64,000 bases of DNA. It comes from Hypnocyclicus thermotrophus. Its GTDB lineage: Bacteria > Fusobacteriota > Fusobacteriia > Fusobacteriales > Fusobacteriaceae. Under the pieces are notes generated by a model, which was not told the DNA's origin, did not search any database, and saw nothing but the letters and a program-made list of their open reading frames with translations. This document shows positions 9,984 through 19,231 of the stretch, piece after piece. Made by a program: the position numbers and the translations under genes. How positions within the stretch are numbered: the first letter of the stretch is position 1; each line of letters begins with the position of its first letter. Where the stretch lies: the NCBI RefSeq assembly GCF_004365575.1, contig NZ_SOBG01000006.1, forward strand, positions 93,841 through 157,840. Reading direction: 5' to 3'.

Positions 9984-11408
9984 ATGAAAAAAATTATTAA
10001 AAACTATTCACTTTCTACTAAATTAATATTTTTTTTAAATATATTAATTATGGTGTCTTTTTTATTATTTGTTATTCTTAATTTTTTTTACTTTAAACCT
10101 AGGATTAATAAACTATCAAAAGATAATGAAAAAATATTATTACTCCTTGAATTTAAAACAGAATCAAATATCAATTATATATTTGACAATATGATTTTTG
10201 ATAATAACAACTATTTAAAATTTAAAAATAAATTAATTTTTGAAAAAAACAAAAGATTATTAAATATTTCAAACGATTTTACTGAAACATATTCAAATAT
10301 AAAACTTAAAAAAGAAGAATTTTTTAAGTTTTATTATTTAACAGTATTTTCTCTTTTTATGAGCTTCTTTATTTTTATTTTTATTCTTTATAATTATATA
10401 AATAGAAATATTTTTTTTAATATAAAAAAAATTATTAACGATTATAATTATAATGGTAACTTAAAAAATGAAATTATTATTATTGAAGAAATAATTAACT
10501 CATATAAAAAAGAAATTGATAATTTTAATTATAAAATTAAGAAACTCGAAAAACAAATTGAATTTTATAACCAAGATTTAGATCTTAGGATTGAAGAAAC
10601 TGCTCTATCTTTATTAAAAAACAATGAAAAATTAAATACTAATTATAAATTTATAGATTCTTTGCGATATGCTAAAAAAATACAGCTTTCTATTTTCCCA
10701 GAAAAAAATTTACTTAATAAATATTTTTCTTCATATTTTTCTATTTGGAAGCCTTTAGAAATAGTTAGTGGTGATTTTTATTATGCAAAAGAAGTTAATA
10801 ACATTCTTTACTTTGCTCTTATAGATTGTACTGGGCATGGTATCCCTGGTGCTTTTTTATCAATTAAAGTATATCAATTTTTAGAAAATATATTATCTAA
10901 TCCATATAATGAAGATACTGGGCAAATATTAACTATATTACATAAAAAACTTCGTAATATTCTCAATAAACATGAAAGCAACTTAACTGATGATGGATTA
11001 GAAATTGCTATCTTTAAATATAATCCTATAATCAATAAGTTAATATTTTCTAATACAAAAATACCCATGTATTTATTAGATAATCAAAATAATGTTATTG
11101 AAATTTACCAAAAACAACCTAGTCTAGGATATTTAAAAACACCTTATAATTTTAATTATTCTAGTCAATTTATTGACCTTGAGGAAATTAAATCAATTTA
11201 TCTTACTACTGATGGGATTATAAAACAACCTAATAAAAATAATAACAAAAGATTTTCAAAAAAAAGATTTAAAGAATTAATAAAAAAATATTCTCTTTAT
11301 TCAATGCATAATCAAAAAAATCATTTCTTATCTTATTTTAATAATTTTTTTGATGAACAAAGAGATGATATTACAATAATAGGAATTGACTTAAAAAAGG
11401 GGGAATAA
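9984..11408 (+). CDS. membrane SpoIIE-type PP2C Ser/Thr phosphatase (SiaA-like)
   Basis: Likely dephosphorylates the small protein encoded next. Two transmembrane helices (LIFFLNILIMVSFLLFVILN near residues 13-35 and YLTVFSLFMSFFIFIFILY near 115-135) enclose a sensor segment of about 80 residues outside the membrane. A coiled linker follows, then a PP2C domain with SGDFYYA, DCTGHGIPGAFLS, TTDGI and QRDDITIIGI, which keep the metal-binding Asp residues. The start ATG at 9984 follows GAGGG. The longer frame from TTG 9963 overlaps the kinase stop and has no ribosome site. The family match is to SiaA/RsbU-like phosphatases; the signal sensed is unknown. Confidence 0.82.
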   Translation: MKKIIKNYSLSTKLIFFLNILIMVSFLLFVILNFFYFKPRINKLSKDNEKILLLLEFKTESNINYIFDNMIFDNNNYLKFKNKLIFEKNKRLLNISNDFTETYSNIKLKKEEFFKFYYLTVFSLFMSFFIFIFILYNYINRNIFFNIKKIINDYNYNGNLKNEIIIIEEIINSYKKEIDNFNYKIKKLEKQIEFYNQDLDLRIEETALSLLKNNEKLNTNYKFIDSLRYAKKIQLSIFPEKNLLNKYFSSYFSIWKPLEIVSGDFYYAKEVNNILYFALIDCTGHGIPGAFLSIKVYQFLENILSNPYNEDTGQILTILHKKLRNILNKHESNLTDDGLEIAIFKYNPIINKLIFSNTKIPMYLLDNQNNVIEIYQKQPSLGYLKTPYNFNYSSQFIDLEEIKSIYLTTDGIIKQPNKNNNKRFSKKRFKELIKKYSLYSMHNQKNHFLSYFNNFFDEQRDDITIIGIDLKKGE

Positions 11409-11411
11409 AAA

Positions 11412-11798
11412 ATGGAAGATTTATTTATTAGAGCTACTAAATATAGCCCTGAAATTCATTTTAACATTAGCAAATCAAAATTAATCATAAAAGGAGAGTC
11501 TTATCCAGAAAATTCATTTGAATTTTATACACCTCTTTTTACAGCTATTAAAAATTATTTTTCAGATACTTCAAACAACCAATTATCACTTGAAATCTAT
11601 CTTACATATTTAAATACAAGTAGTTCAAAATGTATTATGAATATTTTTGATATTTTAGAATTATATCATAAAAAAAATAATAAAGATATTTCGTTAATAT
11701 GGTTTTATGATGAAGACAACGAAGAAATTGTTGAAATTATAGAAGAATTTAAAGAAGATGTTAGCTATAATTTTGAAATAAAAAAATTAGAAGAATAA
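11412..11798 (+). CDS. SiaC-like DUF1987 phospho-switch protein
   Basis: A 128-aa protein with the DUF1987 hallmarks IKGESYPENSFEFYTPLFTA (residues 27-46) and YLNTSSSKCIMNIFDILE (66-83). In Pseudomonas aeruginosa the matching Thr of SiaC is phosphorylated by SiaB and dephosphorylated by SiaA, and this controls the diguanylate cyclase SiaD. Here the equivalent residue is Thr69. The gene starts 3 nt after the phosphatase, from AAAGGGGGA. No diguanylate cyclase lies next to it, so the downstream partner is unknown. Confidence 0.82.
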   Translation: MEDLFIRATKYSPEIHFNISKSKLIIKGESYPENSFEFYTPLFTAIKNYFSDTSNNQLSLEIYLTYLNTSSSKCIMNIFDILELYHKKNNKDISLIWFYDEDNEEIVEIIEEFKEDVSYNFEIKKLEE

Positions 11799-11800
11799 AA

Positions 11801-11827
11801 GCTCTAGAAAAATCTAGAGCCTTTTTT
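11801..11827. terminator. bidirectional terminator
   Basis: An 8-bp stem GCTCTAGA/TCTAGAGC (11801-11808 with 11813-11820), with A-tract on one side and CTTTTTTT on the other. It serves the signalling operon and the convergent purine permease. Confidence 0.85.
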
Positions 11828-11831
11828 TATA

Positions 11832-13136
11832 TTAATGTCCTGTCACTATAAAATTTAATAATGACAATAATGCTATTATCCACATTGTAGGTTTTATTTT
11901 GTTAATATCTCCTGCAGCTACTGTTACTATAACATAAGAAATAAAACCTAAACTTATTCCTGTACTAATTGAATAAGTTAAAGGCATTGTTACTATTGTA
12001 ATAAATGATGGTACTGCTACTTCAAAATCTTTTAAATCAATATTTTTTACATTTTTAAACATATATACTCCAACTACAACAAGTGCTGGAGATGTTGCAA
12101 ATACTGGTACTATCCCAATAATTGGTGTAAATATTAATGCTAATAAAAACAATAACCCTGTTACTACAGAAGCTAGTCCTGTTCTTGCTCCAGCTGCTAT
12201 TCCTGATGACGACTCTACATATGTAGTTGTTGTACTTGTACCTAGTAATGACCCTACTACTGTAGCTATTGCATCCGCTTCTAATATTTTCCCTATTTTA
12301 TCTATTGTCCCATCTTCTTTTACAAGTTCTGCTTCATGAGCACAAGCCATAATTGTACCAACTGAATCAAATAAATCTACAAACATAAATGAAAATATCG
12401 CTCCAAGCATACTTATTTGTAATGCTCCTTTTATATCAAGTTTAAATACTATTGGTGAAATAGCCGGTGGCATAGATATAATCGCAGTAGGTAATTCTAC
12501 TTGTTTCATCATTATCCCTAAAATTGTTGTTGCTAAAATTCCTATTAATAATGATCCTCTTATATTTTTTATTTCAAGTACAGTAATTATTACAAGACCT
12601 GTCAGTCCTAAAATTAATGGTGTTGTTATTTTTCCTAATTTTACAAGTGTTACTGGATCACCAACTATTAATCCCATCCCTTTTAATCCTATAAAAGTAA
12701 TGAAAAGTCCTATTCCTGCTGATACAGCAAGTCTTAAAGAGATTGGTATTGCATTTACTATTTTTTCTCTTATTCCAATAATTGTAAGCAATAAAAATAC
12801 TATTCCTGATAAAAATACTACTCCTAACGCTTGTTGCCAACTAGCCCCGTTTCCTATTACTAATGTATATGTAAAAAATGCATTAAGTCCCATTCCTGGT
12901 GCCATAGCAAATGGTACATTTACCCATAACCCAGCAATAATTGTTCCTATAAAGGACGCTAAACAAGTCACTGTTATTAATGCTCCTCTATCCATCCCTG
13001 TAGCACTTAAAATGTTAGGATTTACAAATATAATATACGCCATAGTAATAAATGTAGTAAATCCTCCTATTACTTCTCTTTTAATTGATGAATGATGTTC
13101 CTTAATTCTGAAAAAATTCATTAAAAAATTTTCCAT
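11832..13136 (-). CDS. AzgA-type hypoxanthine/guanine permease (NCS2)
   Basis: Imports purine bases through the inner membrane. The 434-aa protein opens with FRIKEHHSSIKREVIGGFTT and FITMAYIIFVNPNIL, then PFAMAPGMGLNAFFTY and LFDSVGT, all features of the PbuG/PbuO/AzgA branch, with about a dozen hydrophobic helices. Its expression is under a guanine-class riboswitch in the leader (13229-13293), which fits guanine or hypoxanthine as cargo. It is a single-gene transcript ending at the shared terminator at 11801-11827. Confidence 0.9.
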   Translation of the reverse strand: MENFLMNFFRIKEHHSSIKREVIGGFTTFITMAYIIFVNPNILSATGMDRGALITVTCLASFIGTIIAGLWVNVPFAMAPGMGLNAFFTYTLVIGNGASWQQALGVVFLSGIVFLLLTIIGIREKIVNAIPISLRLAVSAGIGLFITFIGLKGMGLIVGDPVTLVKLGKITTPLILGLTGLVIITVLEIKNIRGSLLIGILATTILGIMMKQVELPTAIISMPPAISPIVFKLDIKGALQISMLGAIFSFMFVDLFDSVGTIMACAHEAELVKEDGTIDKIGKILEADAIATVVGSLLGTSTTTTYVESSSGIAAGARTGLASVVTGLLFLLALIFTPIIGIVPVFATSPALVVVGVYMFKNVKNIDLKDFEVAVPSFITIVTMPLTYSISTGISLGFISYVIVTVAAGDINKIKPTMWIIALLSLLNFIVTGH

Positions 13137-13158
13137 CTCTACCTCCTATTTTTATATT

Positions 13159-13221
13159 AAAAAAACCTAGTTAATATATAACACTTAAAAACTCATTTCT
13201 AAGTGAAATACACCAACTAGG
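13159..13221 (-). terminator. riboswitch-controlled terminator
   Basis: On the transcribed strand CCTAGTT (13221-13215) pairs with AACTAGG (13172-13166). The stem then continues through G-U pairs, two mismatches and CACTTA/TAAGTG to a 22-position arm, followed by seven U (13165-13159). It lies between the purine aptamer and the permease, so it is the likely OFF structure. Confidence 0.8.
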
Positions 13222-13228
13222 TTTTTCC

Positions 13229-13293
13229 ACTCATAGTAGGCTATTTACGGTAGCCTGTAGAGACTTCTGACCTTATTACAGAATTATATGAGT
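13229..13293 (-). promoter_or_regulatory. purine riboswitch aptamer, guanine class
   Basis: The transcribed strand carries the conserved parts in order: P1 ACTCATA/TATGAGT (13293-13287 and 13235-13229), J1/2 TAATT, a P2 TTCTG/CAGAA stem with loop TAATAAGG, J2/3 GTCTCTAC, P3 GGCTA/TAGCC with loop CCGTAAA, and J3/1 TACT. The base that pairs with the ligand (position 74 in the xpt numbering) is C in the ACTATGAG context, which selects guanine or hypoxanthine rather than adenine. Confidence 0.92.
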
Positions 13294-13318
13294 TATCTTA
13301 TTATTTATTTTACGACAA

Positions 13319-13347
13319 ATTATATCATTAATTTTATTTTTTTTCAA
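13319..13347 (-). promoter_or_regulatory. promoter of the riboswitch-permease transcript
   Basis: TTGAAA (13347-13342), 17-bp spacer, TATAAT (13324-13319). The start near 13312 is about 20 nt before the aptamer. Confidence 0.75.
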
Positions 13348-13365
13348 CACTTCTTACCATATATA

Positions 13366-14235
13366 TTATAAATGTTTAATATTTTTATTATTAATGTATT
13401 TTTTAAAATAATTTGGTATATCTGTTTGAATGTCTATTTTATCAAATGATATACTATAAGAATTTAAATACATATATTTATCATTTATCCCACCATATTT
13501 TTTATCACCTATAATAGAATGTCCAATATTTTGCATTTGTACTCTTATTTGATGTTTTCTTCCTGTTAGAATTTCTGCTTCAAGTAAAGTAAAACTATTA
13601 TAGCGTTCTATCACTCTATATTTTGTTATAGCTATTTTCCCATTATCATCTACTACTACTTTATCGCCATTGTTTAATAATTTATTTTTTATTTCAAATC
13701 TATTTTTATTTATATTTCCTTTAACTAGTAAATAATATTTTTTACTTATATTTCTTTCTCTTATAATTTCTGTTAATTCTCTAATTTTAGGAAGTGTTTT
13801 TCCACCAAGTATAAGCCCAGACGTATCCTTATCTATCCTATTAACAAATGAAAAATTTTTATTTTTCAAATAACTTTTTAATTTTTCACTAATTCCAACT
13901 TCATATCCACTTCCTTTATGCATTACTTCTTTTGGATTTTTAAAAAATATTAATATCTCCTCATCTTCATAAATTATTCTATTTTTTATATCTTGTTTCT
14001 CTTTTTCATTAAGTTTATAATATTTATATTCCTCATTTTCATAAATAAAATATAAAGATAATTCATCTCCTATATTTAATCTGTAATTTTGTTTTACTTT
14101 TTTATTATTTACTTTTATCTTACCACTTCTCAAAAATTTAAATATATCTCCTAATTTTAATTTTGGATAATTTTTTCTAATATATTTATCAATCCTACTA
14201 TTTTCATATTGTTCATTTATTATTATTTTTATCAT
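13366..14235 (-). CDS. RluA-family rRNA pseudouridine synthase
   Basis: Isomerises uridines in 23S rRNA (RluC/RluD type). The 289-aa protein has an N-terminal S4 RNA-binding domain (about residues 10-75, SRIDKYIRKNYPKLKLGDIF onward), then the catalytic motif NRIDKDTSGL with the active Asp and the GRKHQIRVQM motif. It starts 44 nt after rodA and downstream of a terminator that overlaps the rodA stop, so it depends on read-through or on a promoter inside rodA. The exact rRNA target cannot be told from sequence. Confidence 0.88.
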   Translation of the reverse strand: MIKIIINEQYENSRIDKYIRKNYPKLKLGDIFKFLRSGKIKVNNKKVKQNYRLNIGDELSLYFIYENEEYKYYKLNEKEKQDIKNRIIYEDEEILIFFKNPKEVMHKGSGYEVGISEKLKSYLKNKNFSFVNRIDKDTSGLILGGKTLPKIRELTEIIRERNISKKYYLLVKGNINKNRFEIKNKLLNNGDKVVVDDNGKIAITKYRVIERYNSFTLLEAEILTGRKHQIRVQMQNIGHSIIGDKKYGGINDKYMYLNSYSISFDKIDIQTDIPNYFKKYINNKNIKHL

Positions 14236-14256
14236 TTTTATTTCCTCTCTTTAATA

Positions 14257-14283
14257 TAAAAATAGCAAGAAATCCTTGCTATT
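14257..14283 (-). terminator. terminator overlapping the rodA stop codon
   Basis: Stem AATAGCAAG/CTTGCTATT (14283-14275 with 14269-14261), then TTTTT. The hairpin includes the rodA TAG. Confidence 0.75.
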
Positions 14284-15391
14284 TTGAACCATATATTTTT
14301 ATACTTTGAACTATTCCTAATATCATTGCTGTAAATAAAAGTGAACTTCCTCCATAACTCATAAGTAAAAGGGGTAATCCTGTAACAGGCATTATTCCTA
14401 TTACCATTCCTATATTTACTATGCTATGAAAAAAAATTATCCCCGCTATTCCATATGCTACTAAACTTCCATATTTATCTTCACTTTTATTTCCTATTTT
14501 TATAATTGAAAATACTAAAAAAAGATATAATATTACTAAAAATCCGGACCCTACAAATCCTAATTCTTCACTAAGTACTGCAAATATAAAGTCAGTATGT
14601 GATTCTGGAAGAAATTTTAATTTGTTTTGAGTCCCTTGAAATAATCCTTTTCCAAATACTCCTCCGGAACCTACGGCTATCATTGATTGAATTACATTCC
14701 ATCCACTTCCTAAAATATCAGCTTCTGGATTTAAAAAAGTTAATATTCTTTTCTTTTGATATTCTTTTAAAAAGAAAAAATATCCAATTGGAATAGATAC
14801 AATACCTAAAAATATCAAACTAATATATGTTTTTAAATCTATATTATTTAAAAATATAAGCTCCATATATAAAAATACTAAAACTAACGAAGTCCCTAAA
14901 TCTGGTTGTTTTACAATTAATAAAAATATTGGAATTAGATGTATACTTGAAATAAAAACACTTTTTAGCCCATAAAAATTTTTGTTATAACCATTTACTA
15001 AATGTTCTGAAAAAGTTAATATGAAAAATATTTTCGCAAATTCTGAAGGCTGAATATTTATAGGTCCTAGCTTTATCCATCTTGTTGCCCCTAATATTTT
15101 ACTTCCAAATATATATATAGATAACAAAAATAAAATATTAAATATATATATAAGTTTTGCATTTTTAGAATAAATTCTATAGTCTATAAGAGAAAAAACT
15201 AAAAATACAACTATTGACATAATTCCAAATATTATTTCTTTTATAATAAACGTATCTGTTTTAACTCTTGTAGCACTATAAATTGTCATCAATCCAAAAG
15301 AAAAAATTATTATTATATTAATAATAAACACATAATCTAATTTTTTTAATCTTTTATTTAACTTAGAAATAGTTCTACTATTAGTCTTCAT
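14279..15391 (-). CDS. rodA: RodA/FtsW-family peptidoglycan glycosyltransferase
   Basis: Polymerises lipid II into glycan strands for side-wall growth. The 370-aa protein has about ten hydrophobic helices and the SEDS signatures GATRWIKLGPINIQPSEFAK, LVLVKQPDLGTSL-like (IVKQPDLGTSLVL), FAVLSEELGF and GIMPVTGLPLLLMSYGGSS. The N terminus and its position after minE favour RodA over FtsW. ATG 15391 is preferred (AAAGGAAA upstream); a TTG lies one codon earlier. It overlaps the end of minE by 11 nt, so the two are translationally coupled. Confidence 0.9.
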   Translation of the reverse strand: MKTNSRTISKLNKRLKKLDYVFIINIIIIFSFGLMTIYSATRVKTDTFIIKEIIFGIMSIVVFLVFSLIDYRIYSKNAKLIYIFNILFLLSIYIFGSKILGATRWIKLGPINIQPSEFAKIFFILTFSEHLVNGYNKNFYGLKSVFISSIHLIPIFLLIVKQPDLGTSLVLVFLYMELIFLNNIDLKTYISLIFLGIVSIPIGYFFFLKEYQKKRILTFLNPEADILGSGWNVIQSMIAVGSGGVFGKGLFQGTQNKLKFLPESHTDFIFAVLSEELGFVGSGFLVILYLFLVFSIIKIGNKSEDKYGSLVAYGIAGIIFFHSIVNIGMVIGIMPVTGLPLLLMSYGGSSLLFTAMILGIVQSIKIYGSK

Positions 15392-15653
15392 CAAAAATAT
15401 TTCCTTTTCTTTTTACTTTTTTTACTGGTATTGTAATAGAAAGACCTATATTTTTCTCTCTTTCTCTTTGGACACTACATTCCAGTCCACTTTCTTCAAT
15501 AATTAAATATTTCTGAAATACTTTTATCATATCTTTTTTCAAGTCTTCCATTACTTCCTGACTAATACTTGCTCTATCTTGAGTAATTACAACTTTTAAT
15601 CTATTACTTGCTATACTAGCACTATTTTTATTTTTTTTAAATATACTTAACAT
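15381..15653 (-). CDS. minE: cell division topological specificity factor MinE
   Basis: Drives MinD ATPase cycling and so pole-to-pole or membrane patterning of the Min system. The 90-aa protein has the N-terminal amphipathic part (LSIFKKNKNSASIASNRLKV), the contact helix KVVITQDRASISQEVMEDLK and the C-terminal dimerisation region. ATG 15653 lies a good distance behind GGGAG at 15667-15663; a GTG one codon upstream is possible. It sits 14 nt after minD. Confidence 0.9.
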   Translation of the reverse strand: MLSIFKKNKNSASIASNRLKVVITQDRASISQEVMEDLKKDMIKVFQKYLIIEESGLECSVQREREKNIGLSITIPVKKVKRKGNIFDED

Positions 15654-15667
15654 CACCCAACATCTCC

Positions 15668-16459
15668 CTATCCTCGAAATATATTTAATACACGATCCAT
15701 AAATTTGATTTTTTCAACATTTAAAAATTCTACTTCATCTCCGAGTAACCTTTTAATTATATTTCTGTAAGCTTTAGCTGCTTTAGTTTCTTCATCTTTA
15801 ATTACAGCTTCTCCTCTATTTGTAGAAATTATAACAGCTTCATCATCTGGAATAAGTCCAAGTAAATCAACCTCTAATGTATCTTTTATCTCTTCTACAT
15901 TTATCATTTCACCTTTTCTAACCATTTCTGGTCTAATTCTGTTAATGATAAGTTTAAGATTTAATTTTTCATATGAATCCAAAAGTCCTATTATTCTATC
16001 AGCATCTCTTATAGCTGAAAGCTCAGGATTTGTTATTATAATTATTTCATCAGCTCCAACTACAGCATTTCTAAATCCTTGCTCAATTCCGGCAGGTGAA
16101 TCAATTAAAATAAAGTCAAATTCTTTTGCTAACTCTTCAGTGATTTTTGCCATATCCTTGGGTGACACTGCTGTTTTATCTTTTGTTTGTGATGCTGGCA
16201 AAAGTTGTAACTTTGATTTTAACTTTTTATCTTTTATAAGTGCTTGTTTTAATGTAGCTCTACCTTCTACTACATCTACTATATCATATACTATTCTATT
16301 TTCTAACCCCATTACTAAATCTAGATTTCTAAGACCTATATCAGCATCAATTACAGCTACATTATATCCTTCAAGTGCTAATCCTGTACTTATATTACAT
16401 ACTGTGGTAGTTTTACCTACCCCTCCCTTTCCAGATGTAACTGCTATTACTCTCCCCAT
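15668..16459 (-). CDS. minD: septum site-determining ATPase MinD
   Basis: Membrane-associated ATPase of the Min system. The deviant Walker A motif GKGGVGKT is at residues 10-17, followed by IDADIGLRNLD and LIDSPAGIEQGF, the standard ParA/MinD motifs. The C-terminal LNIFRG segment can act as the short membrane-targeting helix. Length 263 aa is usual. minE and rodA follow directly. No minC lies on either side in this block, where dut is the upstream neighbour. Confidence 0.95.
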   Translation of the reverse strand: MGRVIAVTSGKGGVGKTTTVCNISTGLALEGYNVAVIDADIGLRNLDLVMGLENRIVYDIVDVVEGRATLKQALIKDKKLKSKLQLLPASQTKDKTAVSPKDMAKITEELAKEFDFILIDSPAGIEQGFRNAVVGADEIIIITNPELSAIRDADRIIGLLDSYEKLNLKLIINRIRPEMVRKGEMINVEEIKDTLEVDLLGLIPDDEAVIISTNRGEAVIKDEETKAAKAYRNIIKRLLGDEVEFLNVEKIKFMDRVLNIFRG

Positions 16460-16476
16460 TTAACTTCCTCCTTTTA

Positions 16477-16920
16477 TTATTTTCCAGTGTGTCCAAATCC
16501 ACCACTGTTTCTTTTAGATTCTTCTAAGGCTTCTACTATCTTAAATTCTGCTTTATATACTTTTTGTAATACAAGTTGTGCTATTCTTTCTTGTGGATTA
16601 ATTATATATTCATCATTACTTAAATTTATTAATATGATTTTTATTTCTCCTCTGTAATCAGAATCTATGGTTCCAGGAGTATTAAGCATTGTTATTCCAT
16701 GTTTTATAGCTAACCCACTTCTAGGCCTTACTTGTATTTCATATCCATATGGAATCTCAAGATACAATCCTGTAGGAATAAGAGCTCTTTCTAATGGTTT
16801 TAATGTTATAGGAACACTATTATTAGAGTAAACATCCATTCCTGCAGCGCCTTCTGTCATATATTTTGGTAGTTTTATATTTTCATTTTCTTTTTTTAAT
16901 TTTATTATTACTTTATTCAT
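16477..16920 (-). CDS. dut: dUTP diphosphatase
   Basis: Hydrolyses dUTP to dUMP, keeping uracil out of DNA. The 147-aa protein has the five trimeric dUTPase motifs: [36 protein letters not shown] and the C-terminal GGFGHTGK that closes over the substrate. Its start overlaps the end of the peptidase gene by 8 nt (ATGAATAA context), which shows translational coupling. Confidence 0.95.
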   Translation of the reverse strand: MNKVIIKLKKENENIKLPKYMTEGAAGMDVYSNNSVPITLKPLERALIPTGLYLEIPYGYEIQVRPRSGLAIKHGITMLNTPGTIDSDYRGEIKIILINLSNDEYIINPQERIAQLVLQKVYKAEFKIVEALEESKRNSGGFGHTGK

Positions 16921-18139
16921 TTATATCACCAAGTATTGTAACTGAATAATATTTTTCATCAAAAATTTTATTTGCATATTTTTTTACTCTTTCTAAATCA
17001 ATAGCATTTATCTTATTTTTTATTTCCTCTAAAGGAATTATTTTATTATATGTTATATATGAAGAGGCTAATCTTGACATTCTAGCTCTTGTTGTTTCTA
17101 ATCCTAAAATAAGCGAACTTAAAACTTGATTTTTAGCTTTAACAAGTTCTTTTTCTGTGATTCCATTTTCTTTTATATCCTTCCATTCTTCGTATATCAT
17201 ATCTATTACTTCATTATAATTTTCTTTTGTCGTTCCTGCATAAACAGAAAAAGCCCCACCTTCATAAAATACAGTGTTAAATGTATATACTGAATATGCA
17301 AGTCCTTTTTCTTCTCTAATCTTTTGAAAAAGCCTAGAACTCATATTTCCTCCAAGAATAATTGAAAGTATAGAACCTACATATCTATTTTCACTTGTAT
17401 ACGAACTGCCCAAAGTATTAACACATAAATGTACTTGACTTATCTCTTTTTTTAATATATTTTTTACTGCATTTAATTTAAATTCTTTTTTTTCTATTCT
17501 ATCTTTTTTTATAGTATTAAAGTTTTTAAAGTATAAGTTAAAGGTTTTTAAAACTTCTTCTTCACTCAAGTTTCCTACAACTACAATTGCAATATTATCA
17601 CTTGTGTATCTTGTTCTATAATAATCTAATATCTTCTCTTTTGTAAGCGCATTAATACTCTCTTCTGTTCCTAAAATATTTTTACCATAGTTCCCATTAA
17701 ATATATATTCATTATTAATATCATGTATCTTTTCTTCTGGTATATCTTCATACATTCTTATTTCTTCAATAACTACTTTTTTTTCTTTTTCAATATTTTT
17801 CTCTGTAAAAGTAGAATTTAAAAATATATCACTTAATACATCTGCAGCAATTTCAAAATGTTCTGATAATCCCGTTATATAAAATGTTGTTGTATCTTTT
17901 GATGTATAGGCATTCATTTTCCCACCTATATTATCTATTTCTTCAGATATATCTTTTGCACTTCTTTTTTCCGTTCCTTTAAATAACATATGCTCTATAA
18001 AATGCGAAATCCCACTTTCATTTTCTTTTTCGTCTATTGCTCCAGTTTTTACATATATTCCCATTGAAAAAGAATTAATATGTGTTATTTTTTCATATAA
18101 TAAAGGTGTTCCATTATCTAAATGAAGTATTTTACCCAT
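16913..18139 (-). CDS. M16-family zinc metallopeptidase
   Basis: The inverted zinc motif HFIEH is at residues 46-50, with the distal Glu in the [15 protein letters not shown] region, as in pitrilysin/PqqL/YmxG proteins. At 408 aa it is the compact form with one active and one inactive half ([17 protein letters not shown] in the second half). There is no signal peptide, so it probably acts in the cytoplasm. Substrate unknown. It sits between lptG and dut in one operon. Confidence 0.88.
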   Translation of the reverse strand: MGKILHLDNGTPLLYEKITHINSFSMGIYVKTGAIDEKENESGISHFIEHMLFKGTEKRSAKDISEEIDNIGGKMNAYTSKDTTTFYITGLSEHFEIAADVLSDIFLNSTFTEKNIEKEKKVVIEEIRMYEDIPEEKIHDINNEYIFNGNYGKNILGTEESINALTKEKILDYYRTRYTSDNIAIVVVGNLSEEEVLKTFNLYFKNFNTIKKDRIEKKEFKLNAVKNILKKEISQVHLCVNTLGSSYTSENRYVGSILSIILGGNMSSRLFQKIREEKGLAYSVYTFNTVFYEGGAFSVYAGTTKENYNEVIDMIYEEWKDIKENGITEKELVKAKNQVLSSLILGLETTRARMSRLASSYITYNKIIPLEEIKNKINAIDLERVKKYANKIFDEKYYSVTILGDINE

Positions 18140-18148
18140 TAAGTCCTC

Positions 18149-19231
18149 CTAATATTCTGCTTTATTTAAAAAATATATTCCAATTACTAAAAATAATAAG
18201 TTTGGTATCCAAGCTCCTACAAAACTATTTATTTTACCACCAATTGATAAAGCTTCTAACGTTGCTTGAATTACATAATAACTATAGCCTAGAAAAATAC
18301 TAAGTGCTAAACTAATTGCTGATGCACCTCTTACAAATCTACTTCCTAAAGATAAGCCCAAAAAACTAACAACAAAAGTTGCAAATGGATAAGCTATTCT
18401 TTTATTTAACTCTACCAATAATTTACTGACATCTCCACCTGTTCTTTTAATAAAATTTGCACTATCTCTTAAATCATTTAATTTAGCTTCTCTTAATATT
18501 ATCTTATCCCTTAAAAAATCTTGTGGTTTTTCTTTTATTATATCATATATCCTTTCATTAAAAAAGATAGTTTCATTATTTTCTAAATCATTCTCAACAA
18601 CTTCTTTTAATATCCAATTATTTTTTTTTATATCAAAATATCCTTTTTTAGATACTATTATTTTTTTTATTTTTTTTAATTCATCATCAAATAAAACTAA
18701 TTCCATATTATCAATAGTGTTTTTTTCGCCATTTATTATCCTTATATAATAAAGATAATTACCTTCTCCTTTTAAAAAAACATCTGCTTTTATTTGAGAA
18801 ATTTTAAGATTGTTATATACTTTTTCATATCTTAATTCTCTAGATTTTTTATTAGATATTGGTACAACATTATTATAAAACCAAAACGCTCCAAAAGATA
18901 ATGTAAAAGTAAATATTAACGGATATCTTACTATTCTAAAAAAACTTATTCCTGAAGTTTTTAATGCTGTAATTTCAAGCGTTGTTGCCATTTTGTTAAC
19001 AGTTATAAGCCCACCTAATAATATAGAGAGTGGTAATACTGTCATTATCATATCTGGAGTTATTGATAATGTATATATTAATGCCTCGCTATATGTCATT
19101 TCACCTTGAGTAACATACCCTATAATTCTAAATATTTGACTAAGAATAAAAATTACATTAAACCCAATCAAACTCATAATCCAATTTTTTATAAAATTTT
19201 TCAATATGTATATATCAATTTTTTTTAGCAT
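18149..19231 (-). CDS. lptG: LPS export permease LptG (YjgP/YjgQ family)
   Basis: One of two inner-membrane subunits that extract LPS for the LptB2FG complex. The 360-aa protein has three helices at each end around a periplasmic beta-jellyroll domain (about residues 125-270). The second position after lptF and the N-terminal DIYILKNFIKNW segment fit LptG. It directly follows lptF (stop at 19232 and start at 19231). F versus G is assigned by order and similarity in style only. Confidence 0.82.
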   Translation of the reverse strand: MLKKIDIYILKNFIKNWIMSLIGFNVIFILSQIFRIIGYVTQGEMTYSEALIYTLSITPDMIMTVLPLSILLGGLITVNKMATTLEITALKTSGISFFRIVRYPLIFTFTLSFGAFWFYNNVVPISNKKSRELRYEKVYNNLKISQIKADVFLKGEGNYLYYIRIINGEKNTIDNMELVLFDDELKKIKKIIVSKKGYFDIKKNNWILKEVVENDLENNETIFFNERIYDIIKEKPQDFLRDKIILREAKLNDLRDSANFIKRTGGDVSKLLVELNKRIAYPFATFVVSFLGLSLGSRFVRGASAISLALSIFLGYSYYVIQATLEALSIGGKINSFVGAWIPNLLFLVIGIYFLNKAEY

